Shown piece by piece: positions 22,804 to 32,752 of a DNA stretch of 64,000 nt (positions within the stretch are counted from its first letter, which is position 1; each line of letters starts with the position of its first letter). Source of the stretch: Actinomucor elegans. Lineage: Eukaryota; Mucoromycota; Mucoromycetes; Mucorales; Mucoraceae. The notes beneath the pieces are model-generated. The model saw nothing but the letters and a program-made list of their open reading frames with translations, searched no databases and had not been told where the DNA came from. Made by a program: the position numbers and the translations under genes. The stretch covers positions 372,001-436,000 of the forward strand of contig JAMSLZ010000019.1 in NCBI GenBank assembly GCA_026027325.1, given 5' to 3'.

Positions 22804-23591
22804 AGCGTTTGTATTTCCAACTAAATTCGATTTGATCCTTGGGCGATCCTGGCTCAAGCAAACCCAACCTTTACCTGATTGGTCTACTGATACGTGGTAT
22901 CTGAACAATGGAAGTATCAAATTAAAACCCTGTGCAAATGCTAAAAAACAGACATTACCTAAACTGAATTATCTCATTTCGCATAAACAAGCTGATAGAT
23001 ATTTAAAAAAAGGCGCAGAAGGCTTTCTTTTTTATATTCAAGCGAATCAAGATAAATTAGCAAGGAATCCAGGTCTACAAGACGATTCCTACTGGGATAA
23101 ATTAGTTGTCGAATTCAGCGATGTTTTTCGTGAAGAATTGCCAGGTCTTCCTCCTGATCGAGGTGTCCATCATGTAATCGATGTGGGTGATGCAAAGCCG
23201 GTTTCAAGACCACCGTACAAAATGAGTCCAATTGAACTGGAAGAACTGCAAAAACAACTGAAGGATCTACTCAAATTGGGGCTTATTCGACCTAGTGCGT
23301 CACCATGGGGTGCTCCGGTGTTATTTGTGCGTAAGAAGCCCGACCCAGGTTCCACTAAGCCAGGCGCTTTACGCATGTGCATTGACTATCGCATGCTAAA
23401 TAAGTATACCGTAAGAGACAGTACAAGCTTACCTCGTATAGATGAATGCTTAGAAAAACTGGGTGGTGCCCGTTACACTTCAGCAAGCTGGATTTAAAGA
23501 GTGGCTATTTCCAAATACGTATTCAAGAATCTGATATACCAAAAACCGCCTTCAATACGCGTTATGGCCAGTTTTCCTGGCTTGTACTTCC
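22804..23591 (+). pseudogene. Gypsy E: protease end and RT start, one frameshift
   Basis: The protease continues with AFVFPTKFDLILGRSWLK. A linker follows, then RT with PYKMSPIELEEL, WGAPVLFVRKK and LRMCIDYRMLNKYT. A one-base loss near 23478 shifts the frame ([14 protein letters not shown] continues in the next frame). The piece ends at the target GTACTTCC of M2. Confidence 0.88.
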
Positions 23592-23697
23592 GGATGTATC
23601 CCAAAAGAACTCTCAGGTTTATTATTAAAACTCCGAAATCATTTTAATTTTTGTTTTATACAAAATTGAATTTTGTTTTATATTTAAAATATAACTT

Positions 23698-23933
23698 AAG
23701 ACGGACATCTTGTTTCATATAAATTTGGTACGTATATTAGGAGAAAGCATAAATATAATATTGCTTTTTCATGCAAAATGGAACAGTTGCCTTCTTGATA
23801 ATGTTTATTATACTTAATAATAATTTTAATTCATGAAAAAAAGTTATAAATTATAAAATATATGGATATATTAAAAAAAAATAGGACATATACAATAGAT
23901 TTAAAAGATATATTAATTGTAGATATCCGTCTA
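23698..23933 (+). repeat. Left 236-bp direct repeat of element X
   Basis: It is identical to 25805-26040. Its ends are imperfect inverted repeats of about 11 bp (AGACGGACATC / GATATCCGTCT). It is very AT-rich and has no coding signal. Confidence 0.92.
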
Positions 23934-24313
23934 CTATAACCATAGAGAAATGTTTCTGTTGCTATAAAATTCTGAATTATAAAATCAGCTTAACACTACA
24001 ATTCTTTTCAAATTATCAATTTGTTTGTCATTCCATGAAAATTAAAAATGTTCACAATTTGTGAACTTTTTATATTTTCTATTTCTTTAAAACAATTAGG
24101 ATTTATTATATTTTGTGTAACACAAAATATTTATAAATCTGTCTATTAATAAAAAGTTCAAAAAAAATAATTGATTTTACAATTTTGCTGACTAAGCAAA
24201 ATATAAAATTAATAAATTTTAGAATTACTTCAAACTTTTCAAAATAAAAAATGTTTTCTAAAACATAATAATGTATATATATTATTATTAATTTTATTTT
24301 AAGTTATAAAAAA

Positions 24314-25785
24314 TTGAATTTATCTCAATATAAAAAAGAACAAATGGATAATATTAATAATGTTAAGGATACTTTATTAATGGAGTATCAGATTCTAACA
24401 AATGATTATTGGAAATTTTTAAATTATGGTTGGCCAGAGATTGAACAAAAAAATATCACACTAAAAAGATTATATCTATTAAAAAGATCAAAGAAATTAA
24501 AAAGATTTTATTAGAAAAGTTAGGAATAATACCTGTTTATTTCTTCCTAGTTATATTATTTGGAGATAGAGATTATAGAGGACCATATAATAATATAGAA
24601 AAAGGCTTATTGATATTATATTTTATAGTAGAGAATATATCAATTGAAGATATGGATGATTATATATCAAAAAGTACTTTTCATCAAATATACAGACAAT
24701 TTTATTCATCAGATAGAATGTTAAAATTAAATAAGATTTTAAGTTTTTCTTTACAAAACATGTTTTCAAATATAAAAATTAGACTTTTAAATGGAATGAT
24801 AGAGAATCCAGATTTGTTTAATCAAGTAACAATACATTTAGACGGCCATGATAAAAGAGGTATGGTATATGGTGCAGAAGATAAATCCATATATTATAGT
24901 TACAAACTTAAAAAAAATGGGTTTAGAACACAAGTTGCAATAGATACAAATGGTATGGTATTATTTGTATCAGACAGTCAACCATGTAGTACTAATAATG
25001 ATGGATCTATGCTTATAAATATGAATATTGAAAATAAACTAAATTTGATGGATTGTATTGCATTAGATGGAGGATATAGCCTATACGTAGATAATATAAT
25101 AAATAGTTCTGATCTAAATGACTATAACTTCGTATATCCTATCAGAAAAGATAAAAATATAAACTTAAATGAAATTGAAATAAATTATAACGATCAATTT
25201 GGAAGTTTTCGGTCTAAAATGGAAAAAACTTTCTCAGATTTGGGATGTATCTTTAAAAGATTAAATAACAAAAAACCTTTTTTAACTACTAATATAAATA
25301 TATATAATATTCAACTAAAAATTGCATGTGTCCTTTTTAATTTAAAAAAATATATTAAACTAAACAATATAGAACATAGTGATTTTCATTCATATTGGAT
25401 TAATGATAGCTTTGATTTTAAATACAAAAATGATATTTTGAATAATAATGAAAATTATAAATCACTTCCAAAGTTAAATGAAAGAATAAACAATTTAGAT
25501 AAAATGAAATTATTACAGCAACAATTTTTAGGATTAGAATTATCAAATATTGCTCATTTTAAAAATAATAATATTTATAATAATGAGAAAATGGACTTGG
25601 AAATAGATATAGATAATAATGAAAGTTATGAAATTGAAACTATTTTGGATCATAAAGGGTTAATAGTCGAAGATAGTTATTACCTTGTGAAATGGCAAAA
25701 CTACAGTGATGAGGATAATTCATGGATACATTACAGTAAATTTAATAGTTTTGATTGTATTAATATATATTGGAATAGTAAGTAA
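24314..25785 (+). pseudogene. DDE_Tnp_4-like transposase with C-terminal chromodomain, one frameshift
   Basis: A first frame (24314-24514) shifts by one base near 24480-24490 into the frame that ends at 25785, about 490 codons in all. The core has IHLDGHDKRGM with YYSYKLKKNGFRTQV (first Asp), CIALDGGYSLYV (second Asp) and FRSKMEKTFSDLG (likely Glu). This is the DDE_Tnp_4 (Harbinger/IS5-like) pattern. The last ~55 residues (YEIETILDHKG... YLVKWQNYSDEDNSWI) are a clear chromodomain. A chromodomain is known to tether Ty3/Gypsy integrases to modified histones. By analogy it may guide this transposase. Family placement is by motif only. Confidence 0.8.
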
Positions 25786-25804
25786 CTAATTTAAAATGTT
25801 ATAG

Positions 25805-26040
25805 AAGACGGACATCTTGTTTCATATAAATTTGGTACGTATATTAGGAGAAAGCATAAATATAATATTGCTTTTTCATGCAAAATGGAACAGTTGCCTT
25901 CTTGATAATGTTTATTATACTTAATAATAATTTTAATTCATGAAAAAAAGTTATAAATTATAAAATATATGGATATATTAAAAAAAAATAGGACATATAC
26001 AATAGATTTAAAAGATATATTAATTGTAGATATCCGTCTA
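25805..26040 (+). repeat. Right 236-bp direct repeat of element X
   Basis: It has the same sequence and orientation as the left repeat, and the interior ends with GTTATAG just before it. M2 sequence resumes at 26041. Confidence 0.92.
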
Positions 26041-26061
26041 AAAAGGTTTTTATAGAACTAT

Positions 26062-26942
26062 ATGTTTATAGAACCATACAAATCTTTGAAAAAAATATTT
26101 GATGATGAGAAGGAAGCACTATTGTATTTAATTGAAAACAACTATGTTAACCATTATGAAAAGTGTTTAAAATGTAACCATGATATTAAATTAAATATAA
26201 ATAAAAAATTATATGTTTGCAGATTTTATAAATGTAGAAAAGCTATATCACCTTTAAAAGGTACAATATTTAATAAATTAACATTATCATTAAATATACA
26301 ATTACATATACTATATTATTTTCTTGGAAAAGTGCCATGTTCATTTACTGCATCAACATTAGGAATATCAAAGAATACTGTGTCATCTTATAATAAATTA
26401 TTTAGAAAACATTTAAAAAATAAGCAATTATTAAGTAATAGAAATATTAAAATTGGGGGTAGAAATAAAATTGTAGAAGTAGATGAAAGTAAAATAGCTA
26501 AAAGAAAATATAATAGAGGTCATAGAGTAGAAGGTGCATGGATTATTGGAGGTGTAGAAAGAAGTATGTTAAAAAATAAAATAAAAAACGAAAATAAAAA
26601 AACTTTTTTTGTCCCTATTAAAGAAAGAAATATTGATAATATAGATTTAATTATTAAAAAATATGTAAAAAAGGAACCACAATATATACAGATTTATGGA
26701 AAGGATACAATAATTTAAAGAATATAGGATATAAACATATGACTGTAAATCATTCCAAAAATTTTAAAGATCCAATAACAGGTGTACATACTAATACTAT
26801 TGAAGGTACTTGGAATGGATTAAAACAGAGTATAATACCCAGACATAGAAACAAAAAAGATATATTATTGTTTTTAAAAGAATATCAATGGAGGAAAAAA
26901 AATAGGGAATATAATTTATGGAAAAAGTTTTTGACAGATTAA
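26062..26942 (+). pseudogene. IS1595/Merlin transposase of M2, one frameshift
   Basis: This copy matches the M1 transposase throughout. The zinc ribbon (CLKCNHD...CRFYKC), VEVDESKIAKRKYN and the final NTIEGTWNGLKQS are present. A missing A in the run at ~26667-26674 shifts the frame just before the second catalytic block (TDLWKGY in M1). The downstream part is still readable from 26739. It is otherwise complete. Confidence 0.9.
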
Positions 26943-27481
26943 AGTTTATATATAACTTGATTAAATACAATTTGATTTTTTTATAAAAATGTAATATGAC
27001 ACGAAATATATTAAACTTAAAATGCATTTTGAAAGTTTATTTCAATTATTAATATGATCTGATCATGTTATTAAACTGATTTATTAAATATTATATAGTT
27101 ATTTTATTATAAACCTAAAAAATTTGTATATAAGTATATTTGAATGATTATCTTTAATAAAATAATTCATTTCATATTGTTCTAATAATTATTCTTATAT
27201 TACATACATTGATTATAAATTTAATGAATCTTACATCGTTGAATATACTTTTCAAGAAAAGATTTATTAATCAATAATATATATAACTTTTATTTTAATT
27301 ATTTTCAATAATTATATTATAGATTCCTTTTTTTAATATACATATTATTATAATATAGATTTATTTTCTAGTAAAATTAACTTTTCTAATATGTTCTCGG
27401 CGTTACTTAATAGTATGAATTGGATTAGATATAATGTCAACATAAAAATTTAAAAATTGAAAACAATTATATAGAAAAATA

Positions 27482-27777
27482 ATGAACATATTAGATTTAA
27501 TAGCCGATGATAACTTTAAATATAATATTAAAAGAAGTATGATTGTAAAAAAAATAAAAAAATATGATTTAAGTGAATTTAAAATTAAACAAAAAGATGG
27601 GTGTTTTGAAATTTATATTAAAAAAAATGGATCAAATAAAAAAATAAAAAAAGTTTATGAATTTAAAACATATAACAAAAGTAAAAAAGCAAAAGAGTAT
27701 ATGAAAACAATGAGGAAGATATATTTAATAATGTTAATAACAATATTGTACCTGTTCTTAAAAAAATAAAATTATAA
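27482..27777 (+). pseudogene. Conserved second gene of M2, frameshift near its end
   Basis: It is the counterpart of 18971-19267 in M1, with the same order of motifs. After FKTYNKSKK the frame shifts by one base. In the corrected frame the tail ends VPVLKKIKL, matching APIMKKLKL in M1, and stops at 27777. The match in the shifted part shows that the whole frame was once translated. Confidence 0.75.
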
Positions 27778-27860
27778 ATTTATAAAATAAAATAATCTTA
27801 AAACAATATATTCTATTATCACGTGATGTGAGAGCTCGTTTGATAATCATCCGTACTTCC

Positions 27861-28932
27861 TATGGGCTTACGTAATAGTCCCCCGCTTTTCCAGACCTTA
27901 ATGAATAAGGTGTTAGCAGATTGTATTGACAAAACAGCATTGGTCTACTTGGATGATATTTTGATTTTTAGCAAAACACTAGAAGAGCACAAGAAACATG
28001 TTCGTCATGTATTGGAACTTCTGCAGAAAGAACAACTAGTGGCTAACATAAAGAAAAGCGAATTTTGTAAACAAGAACTAACTTTTGTTGGATTTAAGAT
28101 ATCTGCTGAAGGCATTGCTGCAAGTCCTGAAAAAGTAAAAGTAATACAAGAATGGCCTCGAATGTCGAATGTTCAAGAAGTGCGACAATTTATCGGTTTT
28201 GCTCAATTTTATAAACGTTTCATCAAGAACTTTGCATCGATTGCGGCTCCTTTAACTGATCTGACAAGAGGATCCGGTATTAAAAAGCGACCAATAATTT
28301 GGACAGATAATTGTCAAAAGAGTTTCGACACATTGAAACATCTACTATCCACTAGTCCGGTATTACAAGTAGTCGACATGAACAAACCCTTCAAAATTGA
28401 AGTTGATGCATCCGATCGTGGATGTGGTGCAGTACTTATGCAACCTGATGATGATAAAACAGCTCCCTGGCATCCAATTTGTTTTGAATCAAAGAAATTC
28501 TCCAATGCTGAAATGAAATATCCAGCTCAAGAAAGGGAATTGCTCGGCATTTTACATGCACTGAGGTCATGGCGTTGTTATATAGATGGCTGCCCCCAAG
28601 GTTATAAAGTTTACACTGATCATTTACCTTTACAATATTTTAGAGCAAAAGATAAGCCGCCTAGTCGCCTAGTCCGCTGGATCTCTGAATTGGAATTGTA
28701 TGCACCTGAAATCGTTTACAAGCCTGGCAAGGAAAATATAATTCCTGATATTCTGTCAAGAATGAACTTTGATTCTCCTTTAATACCTGCTGCATCGAAA
28801 TCTATGGAGCCTGAATATCTCTTTGCTACTTGGGATAAGCTACCTCCAACATTGCGCTCTGACTGGCCCCTATTATTGATACCAAGCAATCGTGCTCAAG
28901 TTAAATCATCAGAGGTTAAGTCCTTACTCGAC
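27861..28932 (+). pseudogene. Gypsy E: RT core, RNase H, linker to integrase
   Basis: The frame resumes right after the M2 target with MGLRNSPPLFQ, then VYLDDILIFSKT (27946), FIGFAQFYKRFIKNF, RNase H EVDASDRGCGAVL (28400) and YTDHLPLQYF (28611). It is open until the LTR F insertion. This order is standard for Gypsy pol. Confidence 0.92.
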
Positions 28933-29148
28933 TGTAGTGGACATAACTACTTTACATAGAATAGTAATAGAAGTGGCCTGAATAGTTAACTCGTGTAATC
29001 GTGACTAGTTATATTTACTATATGTAACCACCACCCAGCCTATTAATAACAGAAGGCGGGCAGTGGTAGAATAAATCTCTCTCTTGTTTTCTGTCTCGTT
29101 AATTAAACACGTACCTAACTAATTACGAACATCTCAGGAAACATCTCA
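28933..29148. repeat. Solo LTR 'F', target duplication TCGAC
   Basis: The 216-bp insertion starts TGTAGTGGACA and ends AAACATCTCA. TCGAC lies at 28928-28932 and 29149-29153. Setting it aside restores the pol frame (SLLD then KEEKNF). It contains an AATAAATCTC signal. No internal region or second copy is in the window. Confidence 0.9.
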
Positions 29149-29153
29149 TCGAC

Positions 29154-30079
29154 AAAGAAGAAAAGAACTTCATTATTACATCTAACCGAGTGTTTCGCAA
29201 AGTTATAGTAAAAGTTGACAATAGTACTCAAGTTAAGCAAGTACCTTTCTTACCATTCAATGAACGTGCCGATACTGTATCACGATATCATGATGGATTT
29301 GGTCATGCTGGGTACAAAACTATGCTAAAATTGATGATTCCTCGGTTCTGGTGGCCTTCGCTTAGGATGGATATTGAACAATGGTTGCGTGCATGTCCTC
29401 CATGTCAAGTAAATGGACGAATAGGCAAGGCTCATCATGATGTGATGCATCCTCTTAAAGTGCCCACTGCTTTTGATAGATGGCATCTGGATTTTCTGGA
29501 TTTACCCTTAACGCTAAGAGGTAATCGATGGTTACTAGTTGGTGTAGATTATGCAACAAATTGGCCTGTGGCTCGTGCGGTCCCGATAGCTTCCAAAGAA
29601 GCAGTGGCAGACTTTATCTATGAAGAGATAGTAATGAAATTTGGTGCTCCTTCTGAAATAGTTACTGATCGTGGTGCTAATTTTACGAGTGGAATGGTTC
29701 AGGAATATTTGAAACGTGTTGGTACACACCACAAGCTAACTTCAGCCTATCACCCAAGGTCTAATGCGAAGGCTGAACGATTTAATGGAGTCATTAAGCA
29801 AATGTTACGTAAATATACTAATGGAGCTCTGCATAGATGGGATGACTTTGTCAAGATGCTGCTCTTTTTGCATGCCGAATTCGAGTTCACTCTACAACCA
29901 AGTACAGCCCTTTCTATTTAACTTATGGCCGTGAACCTCGACTCCCAGGTGATCCACTGCAACCATATGTTGATAGTGAAACATTCAATGATCCTCGTAC
30001 AGTAGCTGACATAACATCTCGTGAACTTGCTCAACTTGGACAGCATCGTGCTGCAGCTGAATTCAGATTAAAAGCTATG
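29154..30079 (+). pseudogene. Gypsy E: integrase core, one frameshift
   Basis: The HHCC region (H in YHDGFGHAG, then CPPCQVNGR, 29289-29415) is followed by the acids in HLDFLDLPL (29484), TDRGANFTS (29665) and NAKAERFNGV (29764). A one-base shift near 29855 leads into the next frame, LFACRIRVHSTTKYSPFYL. The piece ends at the CTATG target of solo LTR A. Confidence 0.9.
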
Positions 30080-30585
30080 TGTTGTATTCCACCTACTATT
30101 TTGCATCGACATAATAGTAAGGAATCAACTGTTCATTTATGTCATACACGGACTCTATCTGATAACCCAATCAGATTAACGAGGCCTGCATAAATACAAG
30201 CGATGTGTCATCCTTAGAACTATTAGCCAATAATCCTTACAAGAAACACGCGGCATCATACTATCGAGTAGTATCGAGTGTATCTCAAGATAAGACCTGA
30301 ACATCGAATAACGCGTGGGTTATACAATTACAACAATGCGTGGTTGAAAGGCTTATTAGTGGCTGCTGGGATTGGACTCCGTTGTACGGCCATGCGTGCT
30401 GATAGATATTGAATGCTACACTATTAAGCTCTGATGAAATGTACATATAAAGAAGACTTGATTTTGAATTGTGAATAAAACATTAGAATAACTTTTACTA
30501 TCAGGATAGCTGATTCCATTTACTGTCTATTCTTTTATTATTGTATTTTAAATTATATCCTTCGTCTTTAGCACCGGATATAACA
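30080..30585 (+). repeat. Solo LTR 'A', target duplication CTATG
   Basis: The 506-bp LTR starts TGTTGTATTCCACC and ends ACCGGATATAACA. CTATG flanks it at 30075-30079 and 30586-30590. It splits the Gypsy E integrase C-terminal region. Other copies lie at 32819-33319 and 11479-11845. Confidence 0.94.
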
Positions 30586-30590
30586 CTATG

Positions 30591-31436
30591 GCTGAAAAAG
30601 ATAAACTGAAATGGGATGCTACTATAAAGAAACTAACATTTGAACCAGGTGATATGGTGATGCTTACCCATGAAGGTCGTTTTGGGTTAGAACCCAGGTT
30701 TAAAGGCCCTTACATCGTAACCCAAGTTCATCCGGATTATGGCACTTATAAGCTGGAAACACTGGCTGGAGAACCTCTTAAGGCATTAGTGCATGTTGAC
30801 AGACTTAGACCTGCGCGTGGTGACCGCCCTGATAAACCATGGTATAACCCTACTGAAGCAAGACGTGAATACAATGATATCATGAAGGATAACTCAATGA
30901 AAAGCTCAAATCAAGAACTAGACATTGCAAACAAGAATATGAATGAAGGTGAAACTGTTACTAATTATGGTCAATTGTTGGATCCTGTAGATCATATTGA
31001 CCCATTGGAACATATTGAAGATATGGTTGCTGATAACGATCTCCCTGCTACTACTTTGGAGGCTAAGGATGAAGCCAGTTCGCAAATAATAAGTAATCCA
31101 TATAATGCTGCCTATTCGGTCCCAAATGAGCTTAGTGATGGCAAGATTGTAGCCACAAATTCCAAGTTATCCAAGACGGAAGTAAAACCCTCTGCTGATC
31201 CATCAAAGCTTCCTTTGGAAATCCCCCCTACAAATTCTTTTGATTCTCAGACTGGTTCTGGTGTTTCTAGTGTTCCGGGTCGAACACAAAGCTCGGAAGG
31301 GGGTAATGTCGAGCCTATGGACACAATTATGCAAGACGTTCCTGTACACTTGGAAATCAATCTCAGAAAAGCCAATAAGCGCAAGAGACAGTTCAAACCC
31401 AGCATTCCAAATATCAGACGACGAAAAGTCTAGCTA
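30591..31436 (+). pseudogene. Gypsy E: integrase C-terminal domain and tail
   Basis: The frame continues with AEKDKLKWDA and the SH3-like GPY block (FKGPYIVTQVHPDYGTYKL, 30697). HVDRLRPARGDRPDKPW follows, and then an acidic, Ser/Pro-rich tail without a chromodomain. It looks like an independent 281-residue gene, but its first codons complete the integrase upstream of LTR A. Confidence 0.88.
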
Positions 31437-32120
31437 GTAATTCATATGAAAGAGGTCTTTACATCAGGATACAATTATTCACAGTTATTATTGTGGTGAA
31501 ATCCACATATAACATTCTACATTATATTAAAAAGACGGGATTCATTTAATAACTATCCATCAAAAGAGGGAGTTTTGAATCACCGCTGAAAATACAATTA
31601 ATGAAGAATGAACATAGATTAAAAAGACCTTTGATTGTTACTAAGAGACCATTTCTTTGGAAGTATAAATACAAGAGATACAAGCTAAGATAGAAAAACT
31701 TAACTCACTTTGAATCAATAAACCCCCATAAAACGGTTCTAACTGATTCACTCGCTTTTTATTCAATTTTTACCGCAATTATATTATTCATCATTCATAT
31801 GCTTACTTATCCTATCTCATGTTATTCACATTACATTATACAATATTCACAATTAATTAGTCATTATCTTTATATATATTACATATGATCATTACGAATA
31901 TGAAGCATTAAAAAGTATATAAATAAGCTTCATATTCAATTGAATAAACGACATCTTATAACTTATAATTCATTTTAAAAGCCTTATATTTCTTCTTCAA
32001 TTCTTTAAGCAATACTATTGGCTTAAAGTACTTATCGCTTATTAAAATCAAGATCACGTGTTTGTTGGTTAACCTCGAAGAGTTGAACCTATACATATCC
32101 AAAACTTACAAAAATATAGG
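31437..32120. other. Gene-free stretch, possibly the 3' LTR of Gypsy E
   Basis: A polypurine-like AAAAGAGGGAG lies at 31562-31574 and is followed by a TATA-like GTATAAATAC and AATAAACCCCC. These would fit an LTR, but no second copy exists here to prove it. GTGAAATCCACATATA at 31491-31506 matches part of the repeat at 32530. The rest is AT-rich. Confidence 0.4.
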
Positions 32121-32191
32121 GCGCGGTTGGTTAAGTGGTATAATCTTCGCCTGCCACGCGAAGGGCCGGGGTTCGATTCCCCGACCGCGCA
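32121..32191 (+). tRNA. tRNA-Gly (GCC)
   Basis: The acceptor stem GCGCGGT pairs perfectly with ACCGCGC, with discriminator A. The anticodon loop is CTGCCAC, giving GCC, and the stem is TTCGC/GCGAA. The T arm is CGGGG-TTCGATT-CCCCG. No intron is seen. A T7 terminator follows at 32194-32201. Confidence 0.96.
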
Positions 32192-32206
32192 ATCTTTTTT
32201 TGCAAC

Positions 32207-32752
32207 TGTCAAGTTCGCACGGTCCTGGTGTGTAACCTTTTTAATTAGTATAAATATCAATTGCATCTTAGAATAATAAAGAGCATTGTCGTGTGCAGAG
32301 CTATATATTTTTAAAATAGATTGAAATAAGTTTATACAAAAGATTATATATGGGATAAAAGGATGTCTTTTATTGTTTTCCATTACATTTGATATTTATA
32401 ATTGATTGAAGGTAACACACAAGTCCGTGTGTACCTGGCAGCATCTTTTATCTCATATATAATCCTTTGTACACGTTTATTGGAATCGACTATAAGACAT
32501 ATATCGCGGCACACGACACAACTTCTCAGTGTTGTAGTGAAATCCACATATAGCACTTGTCATGAGCAAAGATGTATATAAAAGTGTTTAATTAAGAGTG
32601 TCGTATGCCGAGATTTATGTTTTATAGCTGATTCCAATAAATGTGTACAAAAGATTATATATGAGATAAAGGATACTCTTTATTATTCTAAGATACATTT
32701 GATATTTATATTAATTAGAAAGGTTGTACACAAAGACCGTGTGTACCTGACA
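32207..32752. repeat. Cluster of repeat B fragments in alternating orientation
   Basis: A forward B copy starts at 32207 (TGTCAAGTTCGCACGG), 15 bp past tRNA-Gly, and breaks off near 32285. A reversed copy follows at 32351-32440, a forward scrap at 32441-32455 and a reversed copy at 32662-32752. A flanking unit, related to TTGGAATCGACTATAA, recurs beside the copies in matching orientation. A larger unit, 32530-32752, starts TGTTGTAG and ends CCTGACA. The pattern is a chain of inverted partial duplications. Confidence 0.7.

Larger units (their letters stand above)
23698..26040 (+). mobile_element. Chromodomain-DDE transposon 'X' with identical 236-bp direct repeats
   Basis: Two 236-bp direct repeats (23698-23933, 25805-26040) bound a 1.87-kb interior with a transposase-chromodomain gene. 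By eye the repeats are identical. Each repeat starts AGACGGACATC and ends GATATCCGTCT, so each is bounded by short inverted ends. The interior has its own short inverted ends (CTATAAC/GTTATAG). The host is the 5' leader of the M2 transposase. A TA may be duplicated, but this is unclear. The layout resembles LTRs, but no reverse transcriptase is present. Confidence 0.8.
23592..27852 (+). mobile_element. Merlin/IS1595-like element M2 with a nested insertion, target GTACTTCC
   Basis: Its ends match M1: GGATGTATCCCAAAAGAACT at the left and a GATAATCATCC end at the right. The 8-bp target GTACTTCC lies at 23584-23591 and 27853-27860. Leaving out the nested 23698-26040 insertion, M2 would be about 1.9 kb, like M1. 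Both of its genes carry a single frameshift, so it is older or decayed. Confidence 0.92.
14902..31436 (+). mobile_element. Old Ty3/Gypsy element 'E', broken into five pieces by later insertions
   Basis: Pieces of one gag-pol lie at 14902-15161, 22804-23591, 27861-28932, 29154-30079 and 30591-31436. They are separated by Gypsy D, Merlin-like M2 (with a nested element), solo LTR F and solo LTR A. At every break the insertion carries a target duplication, and the protein reading continues across it. The gag part and 5' LTR are not visible. A 3' LTR may lie somewhere in 31437-31800 but is not proven. Confidence 0.9.

Noticed and set aside
23698..26040. Element X as an LTR retrotransposon
   Set aside because: The direct repeats look like LTRs, but there is no gag, reverse transcriptase, TG..CA ends or polypurine tract. 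The gene is a DDE transposase.
30588..31433. Independent 281-residue gene
   Set aside because: It is the C-terminal end of the Gypsy E integrase. Solo LTR A with a CTATG duplication separates it from the rest.
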